Source: Opitutia bacterium ISCC 52 (GTDB lineage: Bacteria > Verrucomicrobiota > Verrucomicrobiia > Opitutales > UBA2995). From it: a stretch of 64,000 nt of DNA. Each line of letters begins with the position of its first letter. Positions within the stretch are counted from its first letter, which is position 1. The notes under the pieces were generated by a model. It made no database searches, had not been told where the DNA came from, and saw only the letters and a program-made list of their open reading frames with translations. Shown here one piece after another: positions 54,901 through 63,192 of the stretch. The DNA is taken from contig CP076040.1 in NCBI GenBank assembly GCA_014529675.2, positions 3,491,894-3,555,893 of the forward strand, read 5' to 3'. Position numbers and translations under genes: made by a program.

Positions 54901-55455
54901 GTATATTTCATAGGCTTGAAGCGTGACGATTTCCTCATCCGCCTCCTGTGCGTTTGCGGCATTACCACTAAAGGTAAGTACGGCAGCAACCCCACTGAGG
55001 AGGGAGTTAAATATTCCTTTTTTGTTGGTCATTTCTGGAGTAGTTCTAGGTTCTGTATCGAGTTGTGTAGTTGTCGGGTCGGGCTCAGGCATGGACTTTA
55101 CCTCCTCAGAAACACGGGTAACCGCAAAGGCGCCGGTCTCCCGATCCTCCACAATTGTAAGCGGCGTATTCGCCAGCATAACTTCCAATGCCTCCAAGGG
55201 AGTATAGGTTCCATCGACCGGGTTCGTATGCACCCCTTTCGCAATTCCCACGGCGAACATAACGTCTACGCTGCCCTGATGTGCGACTTGAGGTAAGGTC
55301 GATGTAGCCTCCCCGGATTTGATCTCGAAGACATGTTTTTCCAAAGCTACGTGATCCGCACCATGCAATGAAGTAAGAAGTGTACCCAAGAAAACGAGCA
55401 ATAGGCAAAAATAGCCTAAGCCGCAGGGCATTAACCAACGCATAGTTCGGTTCAT
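51943..55455 (-). CDS. TonB-dependent outer-membrane receptor with N-terminal STN signalling domain
   Basis: 1170 aa with a signal peptide (residues 1-32). Residues about 36-115 form an STN domain (VFEIKSGEATSTLPQVAHQG, TYTPLEALEVMLANTPLTIV), as in receptors that talk to a FecR anti-sigma factor. A Pro/Thr-rich linker and a second hydrophobic stretch follow. The plug is at about 190-315 (LPDDDLGEALSRLAGVNVVG, SVTIRGADGQYNTIRING, IIKSITAEHPADSIGGSVNV). The rest is the 22-strand barrel, ending in YVLGVRGSF with the C-terminal Phe. It should import an oligosaccharide or other large ligand. The upstream neighbours are FecR and an ECF sigma factor on the same strand, and a terminator follows. No SusD gene is present. 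Confidence 0.95.
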   Translation of the reverse strand: MNRTMRWLMPCGLGYFCLLLVFLGTLLTSLHGADHVALEKHVFEIKSGEATSTLPQVAHQGSVDVMFAVGIAKGVHTNPVDGTYTPLEALEVMLANTPLTIVEDRETGAFAVTRVSEEVKSMPEPDPTTTQLDTEPRTTPEMTNKKGIFNSLLSGVAAVLTFSGNAANAQEADEEIVTLQAYEIYGAAQAASVERQKQSDIIGSYLSSDALSELPDDDLGEALSRLAGVNVVGGQGNAEGSVTIRGADGQYNTIRINGASQANARLGSRNFDVTQIPSEMVSGVEIIKSITAEHPADSIGGSVNVETANAFDLGRRTSRYKFEVRNRDQGDENGWGVNFVHSDILDAFGGENNLGILFNVNYVDEDLVEWSTQNRFLDQTNRTPNGSDPNRDSFLEQTVLAVNPNASNPIWDRFDPNEVRTTRDEFTFNASIDLLLSDTTSLYFRPWYQKERDVRDSFAFRVDRLERAFRGNYWFLDDSGNPLGEWIEDDDDPVLGSEGDTFVQATDGSGNIIVTPDFEANWDGRVDRIITGRNIDSETYTFDFGGETQLDRGLIEYRVLFSTDEGDNFRRQWRFQEDFRKTNAGDPLRARWYGATPLPSFSVFEVTKGRGHVPSNGGVNVFSDANRSFTNTSPRFLYENVTEDVLLASFDVEQEVSDFLVLKAGARFRSAKRDNQTTELFINPVEGNNKVYPAGQFADPADGNFTLWDGTYSDIAGPFVRADPAYDFFFSDYQSSPDNWEWNRSDLRDAADTAELQEDITAAYMQGTFRWDNFTLVTGLRVETTQLDTTWKPSNFIIDGSNIPNLNSDQQGILNEILQEGVQDLGFVGPDGTFSFGDIVNDIRRTNSYDNALPSAVLSYRAGDSGHVFRFAWTNTLTRPDYRELIPFDLGEANRQLQAAGVLNLTNRDDEFDLGNPNLLEQTSENFDLAWEYYFGPQQRNMVSVTAFKKDLEDFLLEYTFQREIEVLVDPEDPSLGTEFVTSDTRFWSNASERSIEGVEFTGYFNFEDMFPNIDLLHGLSFVPNYAYITGDQNDPIFDEDRLADGEFDILGYQFTDSLTNQAKEIYNLQLFYEQQRFNVRLSYNWISSLQRTPSTAAISAITFDREQENLDLSIQYRLFADKDIRVFFEGDNLSDTPNDERYIGPNAGLFTTSYQTIGRRYVLGVRGSF

Positions 55456-55621
55456 TTGTAGTCATGGAGCAACAGTCTACTGCTCCAGAGACGATCCGTT
55501 TTTCAATTCAGGTGAAAAACTGTTGAAGAAAATGAAATTTTATTTTCCGGGGGTCAACCTTGACGTCACAATTCTACGGAGAATGAGTTGTAAGGAATAG
55601 AATTTTCGGGCTTAAGTTGCC

Positions 55622-56701
55622 TTACTGAGCGCTTGAACGTTGGACCAGGGTGATTGACTCATCACTTTCCACAGTGGCCTTCACAGGCACCATCAATTCG
55701 AGCAGGCGAACAAATCCGTCGAGATTATAGGAACGAAATGTGGCAGTGATCGCCACATCCATCAATTCCTGATCTTCGATGGATATTTGCCGCGTATTAT
55801 AGTGATTAAACTCAGCTACAATTTCTGATAACGGTCTCTCAACAAACTCCAGAACCTGGTGCTTCCAGGCCAACTCCTCATCAACTTCTTCTTCCGAAAC
55901 CTTTTCGACCTGAGGCAGGACCGTCTCGGTTACGAATGAAAGAAGCGACCGTTGGCCAGCTTCTAACTCTGGGTTAATCTCTACTGGCTCCAGAGTGTCC
56001 GCAAGGTCGCTAGTGGCAACAAGCGCCGAAGAATCCATCAGCACCTTTCCGTGTGTAACGATCACCTCAAGGGAGTCTTCCTCCAATTTTACATTAAAGG
56101 CCGTACCAACCGCCTTAACATCAATACCACGCGCACTAACGATGAATGGCCGATTCGGATTTTTAGCTACTTCAAAGTAGGCCTCACCCGACAACAGGTC
56201 TATCCGTCGTTCTCCTGAGGAATAGCGGATGCCAATCTGAGCACCTTTATTGAGTTCAACAATGGATCCGTCCAGGAGTCTATGGATCTGATACTCCATA
56301 GCCATCAACCCCTTTTGGGGAAGGAATCCATTAAATGATCCATCCTTGTCCGGCAGTGCCCAGAAAAGTATTCCCAAAAATAGGACCGCTGCGGCCGCCA
56401 TGGCAGAAACTCGCACAAACCAGATTCGCCGAATCAAAGGAGTAGCCAACAAATCGGGGTTTGGCCGTTCGGCATGTTCTGGAAGCCACTCCACTAAGAA
56501 ATCAAATTGCTTGTACTCACGCTGGTGATTGGCAAACCACTCTCCTTGGAGCGGATCGGTCGCCAACCATTCAAAAAATGCGTCCTGCTCCTCAGGCGAG
56601 ACGTTACCGTCGAGTTTAATGACCCAATCGAGTGCTTCCTCGTCGATTCGAACCTCTTCCTCGGAACGATTGTTTTCAGGGGATGGATCGTGGTTATTCA
56701 T
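55622..56701 (-). CDS. FecR family anti-sigma regulator
   Basis: 359 aa. The N-terminal cytosolic part is a DUF4880-like helix set (EEALDWVIKLDGNVSPEEQD, residues 21-40, then FFEWLATDP). One membrane helix is at about 94-116. The periplasmic FecR domain runs from about 140 to 245 (GSIVELNKGAQIGIRYSSGE, GEAYFEVAKNPNRPFIVSAR, GTAFNVKLEEDSLEVIVTHG). A C-terminal domain (about 285-355) resembles the STN-like/DUF4974 ending. It would pass the signal from the TonB receptor to the ECF sigma factor. It overlaps the sigma gene by 4 bases; the receptor gene follows 166 bases later. Confidence 0.93.
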   Translation of the reverse strand: MNNHDPSPENNRSEEEVRIDEEALDWVIKLDGNVSPEEQDAFFEWLATDPLQGEWFANHQREYKQFDFLVEWLPEHAERPNPDLLATPLIRRIWFVRVSAMAAAAVLFLGILFWALPDKDGSFNGFLPQKGLMAMEYQIHRLLDGSIVELNKGAQIGIRYSSGERRIDLLSGEAYFEVAKNPNRPFIVSARGIDVKAVGTAFNVKLEEDSLEVIVTHGKVLMDSSALVATSDLADTLEPVEINPELEAGQRSLLSFVTETVLPQVEKVSEEEVDEELAWKHQVLEFVERPLSEIVAEFNHYNTRQISIEDQELMDVAITATFRSYNLDGFVRLLELMVPVKATVESDESITLVQRSSAQ

Positions 56702-57225
56702 TTTCTAGCATGCTCGTGCATAAAAGCGCTGCATTTACGGACGCCAATTTTTAACTGAGTGGCCACGGTATTTACCGTCAGCCCCAATTCTTTGGCAATG
56801 TCTGGCTGGGACATGCAATATACTTTTCTTAAGGTAAAAATCTGCCGACAACGGGTTGGTAATGACTGAATAGCCTTGGTTAATAATTCTAACTCCTGAG
56901 TGTGTTCGATAGACTCCTGAATGGAGTCACCAATATCTATGACGTCCGAAAGTTCGTTTTCGGGTAAAGAATCGAATTGAATAATTTTTGATCGCCTCAC
57001 TACGTCGAGCGCCATGTTGCGCGCTGTGGCAAATAGAAAGGCCTTGGGAGATCTTAATTCACTGGATTCCCGAGCCTTCAGGACTTTGACAAACGCCTCC
57101 TGAATGATGTCATCCACTTCGACAGAATTGGAAAAACGGCTTTTCAACCAGGCCCTCAGCATAGGCTCATGCGGCTGCAGGTGCTCTGCAAACCAATGGC
57201 TTTGCTCTGAAAATTCGGGAGGCAT
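56698..57225 (-). CDS. ECF RNA polymerase sigma factor (FecI-like)
   Basis: I choose the ATG at 57225 (MPPEFSEQSHWFAEHL); the frame is open to 57255. The 175-aa protein has region 2 (LRAWLKSRFSNSVEVDDIIQ, FVKVLKARESSELRSPKAFLFATARNMALD) and region 4 (LPTRCRQIFTLRKVYCMSQP, DIAKELGLTVNTVATQLKIG). It recognises promoters of envelope genes when FecR releases or activates it, most likely including its own TonB receptor operon. It overlaps fecR by 4 bases. Confidence 0.93.
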   Translation of the reverse strand: MPPEFSEQSHWFAEHLQPHEPMLRAWLKSRFSNSVEVDDIIQEAFVKVLKARESSELRSPKAFLFATARNMALDVVRRSKIIQFDSLPENELSDVIDIGDSIQESIEHTQELELLTKAIQSLPTRCRQIFTLRKVYCMSQPDIAKELGLTVNTVATQLKIGVRKCSAFMHEHARK

Positions 57226-57348
57226 GATTAAGATGTAAGCCCTAGCCTTTAGCACACCGGTTGAGTGTTAGGCCATAAAAACTTTTTGGGTATTCAATCT
57301 AATAAACGAGAATCGACTCATTCAACCTCGCGGCAAGACTGTATCCGG

Positions 57349-58026
57349 TTACATAATACCAAATTCCTCAAAGGCTTCTTTCGCGGGCATTCCATCTTCC
57401 AGCGCCTTTCGAACGAGCTTTTCACCCCGTGCTTTTTCCAAGGCACTCGCAAAAGCTTCTTCAACGGCATTTGCGGGAATAATCAGAACGCCATCCAAAT
57501 CCCCATAAACGATGTCACCTGAGGCAACTGGGATTCCGCTAAAATCAATCGGCGACCGATAATCAACCACCCTTCCACGTGGCCCCTGGTCCTGGGCATA
57601 AGTTCCCATTGAAAATGTAGGAAATTCAAGTTCGCGAATTTCAGGGGTGTCGCGTGAGTAACCATTCATGACGGCTCCTACAGCGCCGAGTTTAAGAGCT
57701 CTCGTACTCATGAGACCTCCCCACAAAGCGTAACTAGGAGAAGCCCCACTACAGATATAAACTTCGTTGGCTTGCAAGCCATCCAGGGCATCGAACATGA
57801 GTCCAAAATCATTCTGGCCAGACTCGTCTTCCTGCTGATCTAGGTCCTGCTCTAGCACTGTCATGGCCCGACCGATCACTACCATGGAATGATCAAGCGG
57901 CTTGATAGACGGCGGTAGGAACTGTTTGAGCAGCCCCATCTTGTCCAGCACGTCTCCCACCACGGCCGTGAATAATTCGCGCCGGGCTAATTGAAACAGT
58001 TCTTCGTCATTTTCCCACAAGGACAT
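57349..58026 (-). CDS. RraA family protein (HMG/CHA aldolase-like)
   Basis: 225 aa. The RraA fold pattern is clear: VVGDVLDKMGLLKQFLP, the phosphate-like loop GGLMSTRALKLGAVGAVMNG (G-x-x-x-T-x-A), YSRDTPEIRELEFPTF with the conserved Arg-Asp, and VASGDIVYGDLDGVLIIP with the metal Asp. Members act as 4-hydroxy-4-methyl-2-oxoglutarate aldolases or, in E. coli, as an RNase E inhibitor; in PVC bacteria they often occur with sugar or aromatic genes. It lies downstream of the Gfo/Idh/MocA gene on the same strand (281 bases apart), so each probably has its own promoter. Confidence 0.88.
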   Translation of the reverse strand: MSLWENDEELFQLARRELFTAVVGDVLDKMGLLKQFLPPSIKPLDHSMVVIGRAMTVLEQDLDQQEDESGQNDFGLMFDALDGLQANEVYICSGASPSYALWGGLMSTRALKLGAVGAVMNGYSRDTPEIRELEFPTFSMGTYAQDQGPRGRVVDYRSPIDFSGIPVASGDIVYGDLDGVLIIPANAVEEAFASALEKARGEKLVRKALEDGMPAKEAFEEFGIM

Positions 58027-58149
58027 GAACTCATGCGACCATGAAGTCGGGGGCTGTTCCAGATAAAATTGGGGAAACAGGAATTAAGGGCAGATTACTT
58101 TTTCCTAAAACAAAAACCTCGTGTTGCTTTAGCGTACGAAACGGCAATC

Positions 58150-58209
58150 CTGCTCCCGATTTGAACAGCCCTTGAAACTCTCCATCGGGAGCAAGCTCCC
58201 TTCCTACAG
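58150..58209. repeat. REP-like palindrome, loop type B, with a partial inverted partner
   Basis: A reverse copy at 58184-58209 reads on the minus strand CTGTAGGAAGGGAGCTTGCT followed by CCCGAT (stem GGGAGC/GCTCCC). Upstream at 58150-58161 lies the matching end CTGCTCCCGATT in the opposite direction, so this is a degraded inverted pair. Confidence 0.55.
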
Positions 58210-58251
58210 CTGTGCCAGTAGCATTTCCAACAAGTTGTCGCCCACAGGTAT

Positions 58252-58284
58252 AAAAAAGGGCAGCCCCGATTGGGACTGCCCTTT
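58252..58284 (-). terminator. Rho-independent terminator of the Gfo/Idh/MocA gene
   Basis: AAAGGGCAGCCCC (58255-58267) and GGGACTGCCCTTT (58272-58284) pair with one C/A mismatch around GATT. The left flank is A-rich. It lies 24 bases past the stop of the gene at 58308. Confidence 0.88.
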
Positions 58285-58307
58285 GAAAGTTTATTTTAAA
58301 ACGAGAA

Positions 58308-59777
58308 CTAAGCTTTCCACTTCCAGCCTTTACTGTACTTGCGCTGGATGTATTTCTTTAGCTCTGGCTTGCCTTTGATTTCCATCTTTTCGGCATTCCA
58401 CTGAAGCTTCTCATTCGGAGAACGCTGAGCGACTACACCTAATAGAATGGTTTCAGTAAACGGTCCTGCATGATCGAAGTTGGATTGGCATTTAACGACC
58501 TTACCTACAACGGCGTCATAGAACTCGTCGTAATTCTCTTCGTTCGTGGCACGAGGAATCGAATTCGCCGGCCAGGTAAATCCGTCCACGGCTGTGGTTG
58601 GATTAATCACCCAGTTTTCGTTGTGACGGTGGAAGAACATTTTTCCTTCCTCACCGATGATTACGCAACCGTAGTCATCAAATGGACGACCATCCAAAAC
58701 TTCAGCTGATGGGTGATTGTATTCTTCACTGCCTTTAACGAGTTTCCATGTCTTGCGATCGAACTTGGCATCGAGGTAACCATCATACCAATTGAAACGA
58801 ACGCCGCGACTATGGGTGTATTGATTAGGTTCGAACTCCCAAGTGATCTTCGAATTAATGGGAGGAGAGATATCGGTGGCACCAGATTGTTCTGCGGTAA
58901 CGTTCTTGGGTGCACCTGGCATCAATGCCCAGTGTGGCATATCCATAATGTGGCAAGCCATGTCACCCAAAGCACCGGTGCCGTATTCCCACCATCCACG
59001 CCAAGAGAAGGGTGCGATGTTCTCATTATAATCAACGTGTGCAGCGGGTCCAACCCATTGCTTCCAATCGATCCATTCCGGAACGGGCTGCTTCGCGGGT
59101 GGCTTTTGAAATCCTTGCGACCAAATCGGACGGTTGGTCCAGATGTGGACATCTCTCACCTTGCCGATGATTCCAGCACGGATCAGTTCCACACAACGAC
59201 GCATGTGGTCTTCGGCGTGCGCTTGGTTACCCATTTGGGTTTTCACACCGGTTTCGGCTGCAATCTCGGCTAGCTTACGCGCTTCCCAAATGCCGTGGGT
59301 CAAGGGCTTCTGACAATAGACGTGCATACCAGCCTGCATCGCCAACGCAGACGCGTGGAAGTGATGGTGGTCAGGCGGTGTTACGGTTACTGCGTCTACT
59401 TTGCCTTCCATCTCCGCGATCATTTCACGGTAGTCGGTCCAAAATTGAGCCTTCGGGTAACGATCGCGCACTTCGGCGACAGACTTCAGGCGACGATTGT
59501 TCATCGCCTTAGAGTCGAACTTCTTGGAGTCAACCACGTCCACGAGTCCGATAATATCGAAGCCGGCATCTTGGCAGCCGCGGGTATCGGCATTTCCTTT
59601 ACCTCCGGCACCGATGGCAACCAGTGTGGGTTTAGTTAATTTTCCCCAAGCGTGACTTGGAATAAACTGAAAGCCAAAGGCCGCTGAGGCAGCGGTGGCG
59701 GACACTTTACCGAACTTACGACGGGAAATTTTTGAAGAAGTCTCTTCAGGAGTATTATTAGTGGGTAGTTCTGACAT
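58308..59777 (-). CDS. Gfo/Idh/MocA family oxidoreductase with Tat signal
   Basis: 489 aa. The N-terminus has a twin-Arg signal (KISRRKFGKVSATAASAAFG, RR at 19-20), so the folded protein with its NAD(P) is exported. The Rossmann motif is AIGAGGKGNADTRG (54-67; G-x-GGxG type), and the family's EKP motif is here CQKPLTHG with Lys157. The C-terminal beta-sheet domain carries WEYGTGALGDMACHIMDMPH, the expected substrate-side histidines. It oxidises or reduces a sugar or inositol-like compound in the periplasm. Its own terminator follows. The upstream gene is divergent. Confidence 0.93.
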   Translation of the reverse strand: MSELPTNNTPEETSSKISRRKFGKVSATAASAAFGFQFIPSHAWGKLTKPTLVAIGAGGKGNADTRGCQDAGFDIIGLVDVVDSKKFDSKAMNNRRLKSVAEVRDRYPKAQFWTDYREMIAEMEGKVDAVTVTPPDHHHFHASALAMQAGMHVYCQKPLTHGIWEARKLAEIAAETGVKTQMGNQAHAEDHMRRCVELIRAGIIGKVRDVHIWTNRPIWSQGFQKPPAKQPVPEWIDWKQWVGPAAHVDYNENIAPFSWRGWWEYGTGALGDMACHIMDMPHWALMPGAPKNVTAEQSGATDISPPINSKITWEFEPNQYTHSRGVRFNWYDGYLDAKFDRKTWKLVKGSEEYNHPSAEVLDGRPFDDYGCVIIGEEGKMFFHRHNENWVINPTTAVDGFTWPANSIPRATNEENYDEFYDAVVGKVVKCQSNFDHAGPFTETILLGVVAQRSPNEKLQWNAEKMEIKGKPELKKYIQRKYSKGWKWKA

Positions 59778-60049
59778 GCTACCCAGTGTGGGAATCGAAT
59801 CTCATTTGTCCAGCCGGAGATTTGAGGGCAGCTTGAAATCGTTCCAAGACGGGTTTCACCCGCCAGAATCAGGGATCCAGGGCAGGAAAACCCTGAAACC
59901 AGAGTGAGTTTAAACGAAATCATACCGACAAAAACGAATCACAAAGGCACAAAATATCTATTCATGAGTCGTCAAAGAACAAATTTCACCGCTTGCGAAA
60001 GAGGAGCAAACAGGTCTAGGTTCATTGATAATCTACCGTCCCTACCCTA

Positions 60050-60784
60050 ATGAGATACAGATTTACCCTAGGCTTCTTGTTGTTTGGCTTTGCTTTGCAA
60101 CCAGCTACTGCTGAATCCCTATCACCTCAACTGGTCCAATTGGATAAGTTGGTGCTCGATGCCAATTTCGCAAAATCTACACCCCTTGAAAAAGAAAATT
60201 GGAAGCCCCGACAGCACACCCGATGGTCTATAGAAAAGGGAGTGTTGCGTGGACAACCTTCCACCAAAGCATTTCAAGCCAGCCAGGATCATCACCAAGG
60301 ACTCGAGCCCCGTCTCTCGATTCCATATTGTCCCCAAGAGTATGCCATCCAATTTTCAATCCGCTTTCTTAAAGGGGATCAAACGCCCTTGTGTCCTTTT
60401 ATTGAATTCGGACACCACAAAGCTCGTATTTATTGGAGTGAACAGGGAGCGCAGTTGTTGGCTAACGGAGAAGCCGTACAATTGGATCACAACGCAAACT
60501 TTAAGTTGGATCCCGGAACCTGGTACCACGCGTTAGCCGAAATTAAAGGTGACGAAGTTCTGATCCGCTTTTCTCATGGCCCGACACTCTACGGAAAACA
60601 TCCGAGCCTGGATTCTAAGAAGGATGGCTTCGGAGTAGCCGGATTTCGTGGCGGACGAGTTGAACTCGACGATATCAAGATTTGGTCGATCAAAGATTCC
60701 ATAAATCTAAACTGGGCAAGTCATCTTCGCCAGATCGAGCCAACTCCGCACAAAACTCTCAAACCCGAGAAAGCAAAGAGCTAA
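60050..60784 (+). CDS. Exported LamG/DUF1080-like protein
   Basis: 244 aa with a signal peptide (MRYRFTLGFLLFGFALQPATA). The mature part is a beta sandwich of the concanavalin/LamG or DUF1080-like kind: KENWKPRQHTRWSIEKGVLR, YAIQFSIRFLKGDQTPLCPF, PGTWYHALAEIKGDEVLIRF and GFGVAGFRGGRVELDDIKIW. No catalytic motif is visible. It ends 2 bases before the ATG of the DUF1592 gene, so it is likely the first gene of that operon and may bind the same glycan or help its partners. Confidence 0.75.
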   Translation: MRYRFTLGFLLFGFALQPATAESLSPQLVQLDKLVLDANFAKSTPLEKENWKPRQHTRWSIEKGVLRGQPSTKAFQASQDHHQGLEPRLSIPYCPQEYAIQFSIRFLKGDQTPLCPFIEFGHHKARIYWSEQGAQLLANGEAVQLDHNANFKLDPGTWYHALAEIKGDEVLIRFSHGPTLYGKHPSLDSKKDGFGVAGFRGGRVELDDIKIWSIKDSINLNWASHLRQIEPTPHKTLKPEKAKS

Positions 60785-60786
60785 AT

Positions 60787-63138
60787 ATGCGCTCACTGAT
60801 TTTCACTAGTTTACTATTCGTACCGATTGTTGTCTCTGCTCAATCGGAGCATCTCATTTCTGAAACAGTCTATGACTTCATCGACCTGAACTGCTTCGAC
60901 TGTCACAACGAAGTCGATAAGGAAGGCGGGCTCGATCTTGAGAATGCCAAGTTCGATCCAAGCGACCTCGGTTCAATGAATCGATGGACGCTGATGTTTG
61001 ACCGCGTCCTGAATGGCGAGATGCCCCCCGAGGAGGACATGCAACCTCCAGCCGATGAGAAATCTGACTTTATCGCGGCCTTAGGAGAAACACTCCACGA
61101 GGTATCCACGAAACAGCAGCAAGAGGTGGGGCGCGTAAGATCTCGCCGCCTCAATCGAGCCGAATACGAAAAGACGGTCCAGGATCTCCTGGGTGTTGAT
61201 ATTCCGCTGAGTGGGCTGATCCCCGAGGATGCCACACAGGAGGGGTTTAATAATGTAGCTGATGCGCAACAGATGTCCTACCACCTGTTGCAAACCTACC
61301 TGGCAGCGGCGGATGCAGGATTGGACGAAGCCTTCAAACGCGCACTGGCACCAGCCAACCCGTTTAGTCTCCAACTGGATGCTACTGACATTGCGTTTTT
61401 TCCTAACCGGAACCGAGGACCATGGTTGTGGAATGACCTGGCCGTTTCCTTCTCCAATTCGGGCAACTACCAGGGTCGCATGAATGAAACCACCGTTCCG
61501 GAAAGCGGGTACTACCGCATCCGTGTCAGTGCCCGTGCCATTGATCCGCCAGAAGGAAGAGGTGTGTGGACATCTGTCAGGAGCGGTTTCTGTTACGCAA
61601 AAGCACCGCTCATGTTTTGGGTAGGAAGTTTCCAGGCCAACCTAGAGCCTGAGGTGTATGAGTTCACTGCCTGGATCCTCGAAGGCCACAGACTTGAGAT
61701 TCGACCCTTTGACTATACCCTGAAACGTCCTGGTGCCGGGAGCCTCAGCGAGGAATCTTTCACCGATCCAAGCATACCCAAAGTCGCGATGGATTGGATC
61801 GAGATGGAGCGTATTTACAAAGGCACTACACCGAATGATCTTCGACGCCAGCTTTTCGGAAACCTCAAGGTAGAAAACCGGCAACTGATCAGTTCGAATC
61901 CAAAACGTGATTTGGCCCGACTCATGGAACGGTTTGCCGTCAAAGCTTTCCGACGACCCGTTTCCAAAAAGGAATTAGCACCCTATCTGGGGCTCGCACT
62001 TGAGACACTCGATGAAGGACTTCCTCTAAAAGAGGCCATCTACAGCGGCTATCGTGCTCTACTTTGCTCACCCCGCTTTTTGTATTTCAACGAACCTGTT
62101 GGGAAGCTCGATGAATATAGTATCGCTTCACGACTCAGCTACTTTCTTTGGGGCACGTTTCCAGACGATAAGCTGCTTAGTCTGGCCAAGAAAAAGAAGC
62201 TGAGCAAACCATCGGTCTTAAAACAACAGGTAAACCGCCTGCTCGATGACCCGAGATCGCAGGTGTTCATCAAGCATTTCTCTGATCAATGGCTCAACCT
62301 GAAGGACATCGATTTCACAACTCCCGATTCTAAATTGTATCCTGAGTTTGATCTCATTCTGCAAGAAGCGATGGTCGGTGAAACGCACGCGTTCCTGAAA
62401 GAAATGATTCGTGACAATTTAAGTGTCACCCATGTGGTCGATTCGGATTTTACAATGCTCAATGAACGACTCGCCCACCACTACGGAATTGAAGGAGTCA
62501 GTGGAACTGAAATCCGGAAAGTCGAATTGAAGCCCGAACATCGCCGAGGTGGAATCATCACCCACGCGAGCGTTCACAAAGTCACGGCTAATGGCACAAC
62601 GACCTCTCCCGTGGTACGCGGAGTCTGGATGATGGAAAAAATCATGGGCCAAAAACCCTTGCCTCCCCCGGCGAATGTTCCAGCCATCGAACCAGACATA
62701 CGCGGTGCCCAATCGATTCGCGAGCAACTCGACAAACACCGGAACACTCCGGATTGTGCAGCCTGCCACGTGAAAATTGATCCGCCTGGATTTGCTTTGG
62801 AAAACTACGATGTCATCGGAGGCTGGCGGGAAAACTATCGCGCCATCGAGGAGAAAGGACGCTGGCAAAATGGTCCGGTGGTGGATCCGAGTTTTAAAAT
62901 GCCGGATGGAACGGCCTTCCATTCCATCGAGGGATTCAAACGCATTCTGCTAAACCATCCGGAAAAGATTGCTCACAATCTGGTAGAGAAGTGTATTATC
63001 TACTCAACGGGTGCGAGTATTGAGTTTGCCGACCGTGAAGTCATGGAAGATATTATTCATCATATTTCAGACGAAAGCTACGGCTTCCGATCACTCATCC
63101 ACGCCGTGGTGCAGAGCCCCATTTTTCTCAACAAATAA
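60787..63138 (+). CDS. DUF1592/DUF1588/DUF1585 cytochrome protein (PSCyt1-type)
   Basis: I choose the ATG at 60787 (MRSLIFTSLLFVPIVVSAQS), two bases after the preceding stop; the frame opens further upstream. The 783-aa protein has a c-type heme motif CFDCH at 36-40 in the PSCyt1 domain, then DUF1587 (RSRRLNRAEYEKTVQDLLGV), DUF1595 and DUF1592 (YSIASRLSYFLWGTFPDDKL), and DUF1588 with a second CAACH at 657-661 (IDPPGFALENYDVIGGWR). DUF1585 is at the C-terminus. This layout is a hallmark of Planctomycetes and Verrucomicrobia. The function is unknown; it is probably redox-linked in the periplasm, always near a DUF1552 gene, as here. Confidence 0.93.
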   Translation: MRSLIFTSLLFVPIVVSAQSEHLISETVYDFIDLNCFDCHNEVDKEGGLDLENAKFDPSDLGSMNRWTLMFDRVLNGEMPPEEDMQPPADEKSDFIAALGETLHEVSTKQQQEVGRVRSRRLNRAEYEKTVQDLLGVDIPLSGLIPEDATQEGFNNVADAQQMSYHLLQTYLAAADAGLDEAFKRALAPANPFSLQLDATDIAFFPNRNRGPWLWNDLAVSFSNSGNYQGRMNETTVPESGYYRIRVSARAIDPPEGRGVWTSVRSGFCYAKAPLMFWVGSFQANLEPEVYEFTAWILEGHRLEIRPFDYTLKRPGAGSLSEESFTDPSIPKVAMDWIEMERIYKGTTPNDLRRQLFGNLKVENRQLISSNPKRDLARLMERFAVKAFRRPVSKKELAPYLGLALETLDEGLPLKEAIYSGYRALLCSPRFLYFNEPVGKLDEYSIASRLSYFLWGTFPDDKLLSLAKKKKLSKPSVLKQQVNRLLDDPRSQVFIKHFSDQWLNLKDIDFTTPDSKLYPEFDLILQEAMVGETHAFLKEMIRDNLSVTHVVDSDFTMLNERLAHHYGIEGVSGTEIRKVELKPEHRRGGIITHASVHKVTANGTTTSPVVRGVWMMEKIMGQKPLPPPANVPAIEPDIRGAQSIREQLDKHRNTPDCAACHVKIDPPGFALENYDVIGGWRENYRAIEEKGRWQNGPVVDPSFKMPDGTAFHSIEGFKRILLNHPEKIAHNLVEKCIIYSTGASIEFADREVMEDIIHHISDESYGFRSLIHAVVQSPIFLNK

Positions 63139-63192
63139 TCTGATGCTATACATCACACCTAAACTTTTTGATTCACATCAGCTACCCAACCT

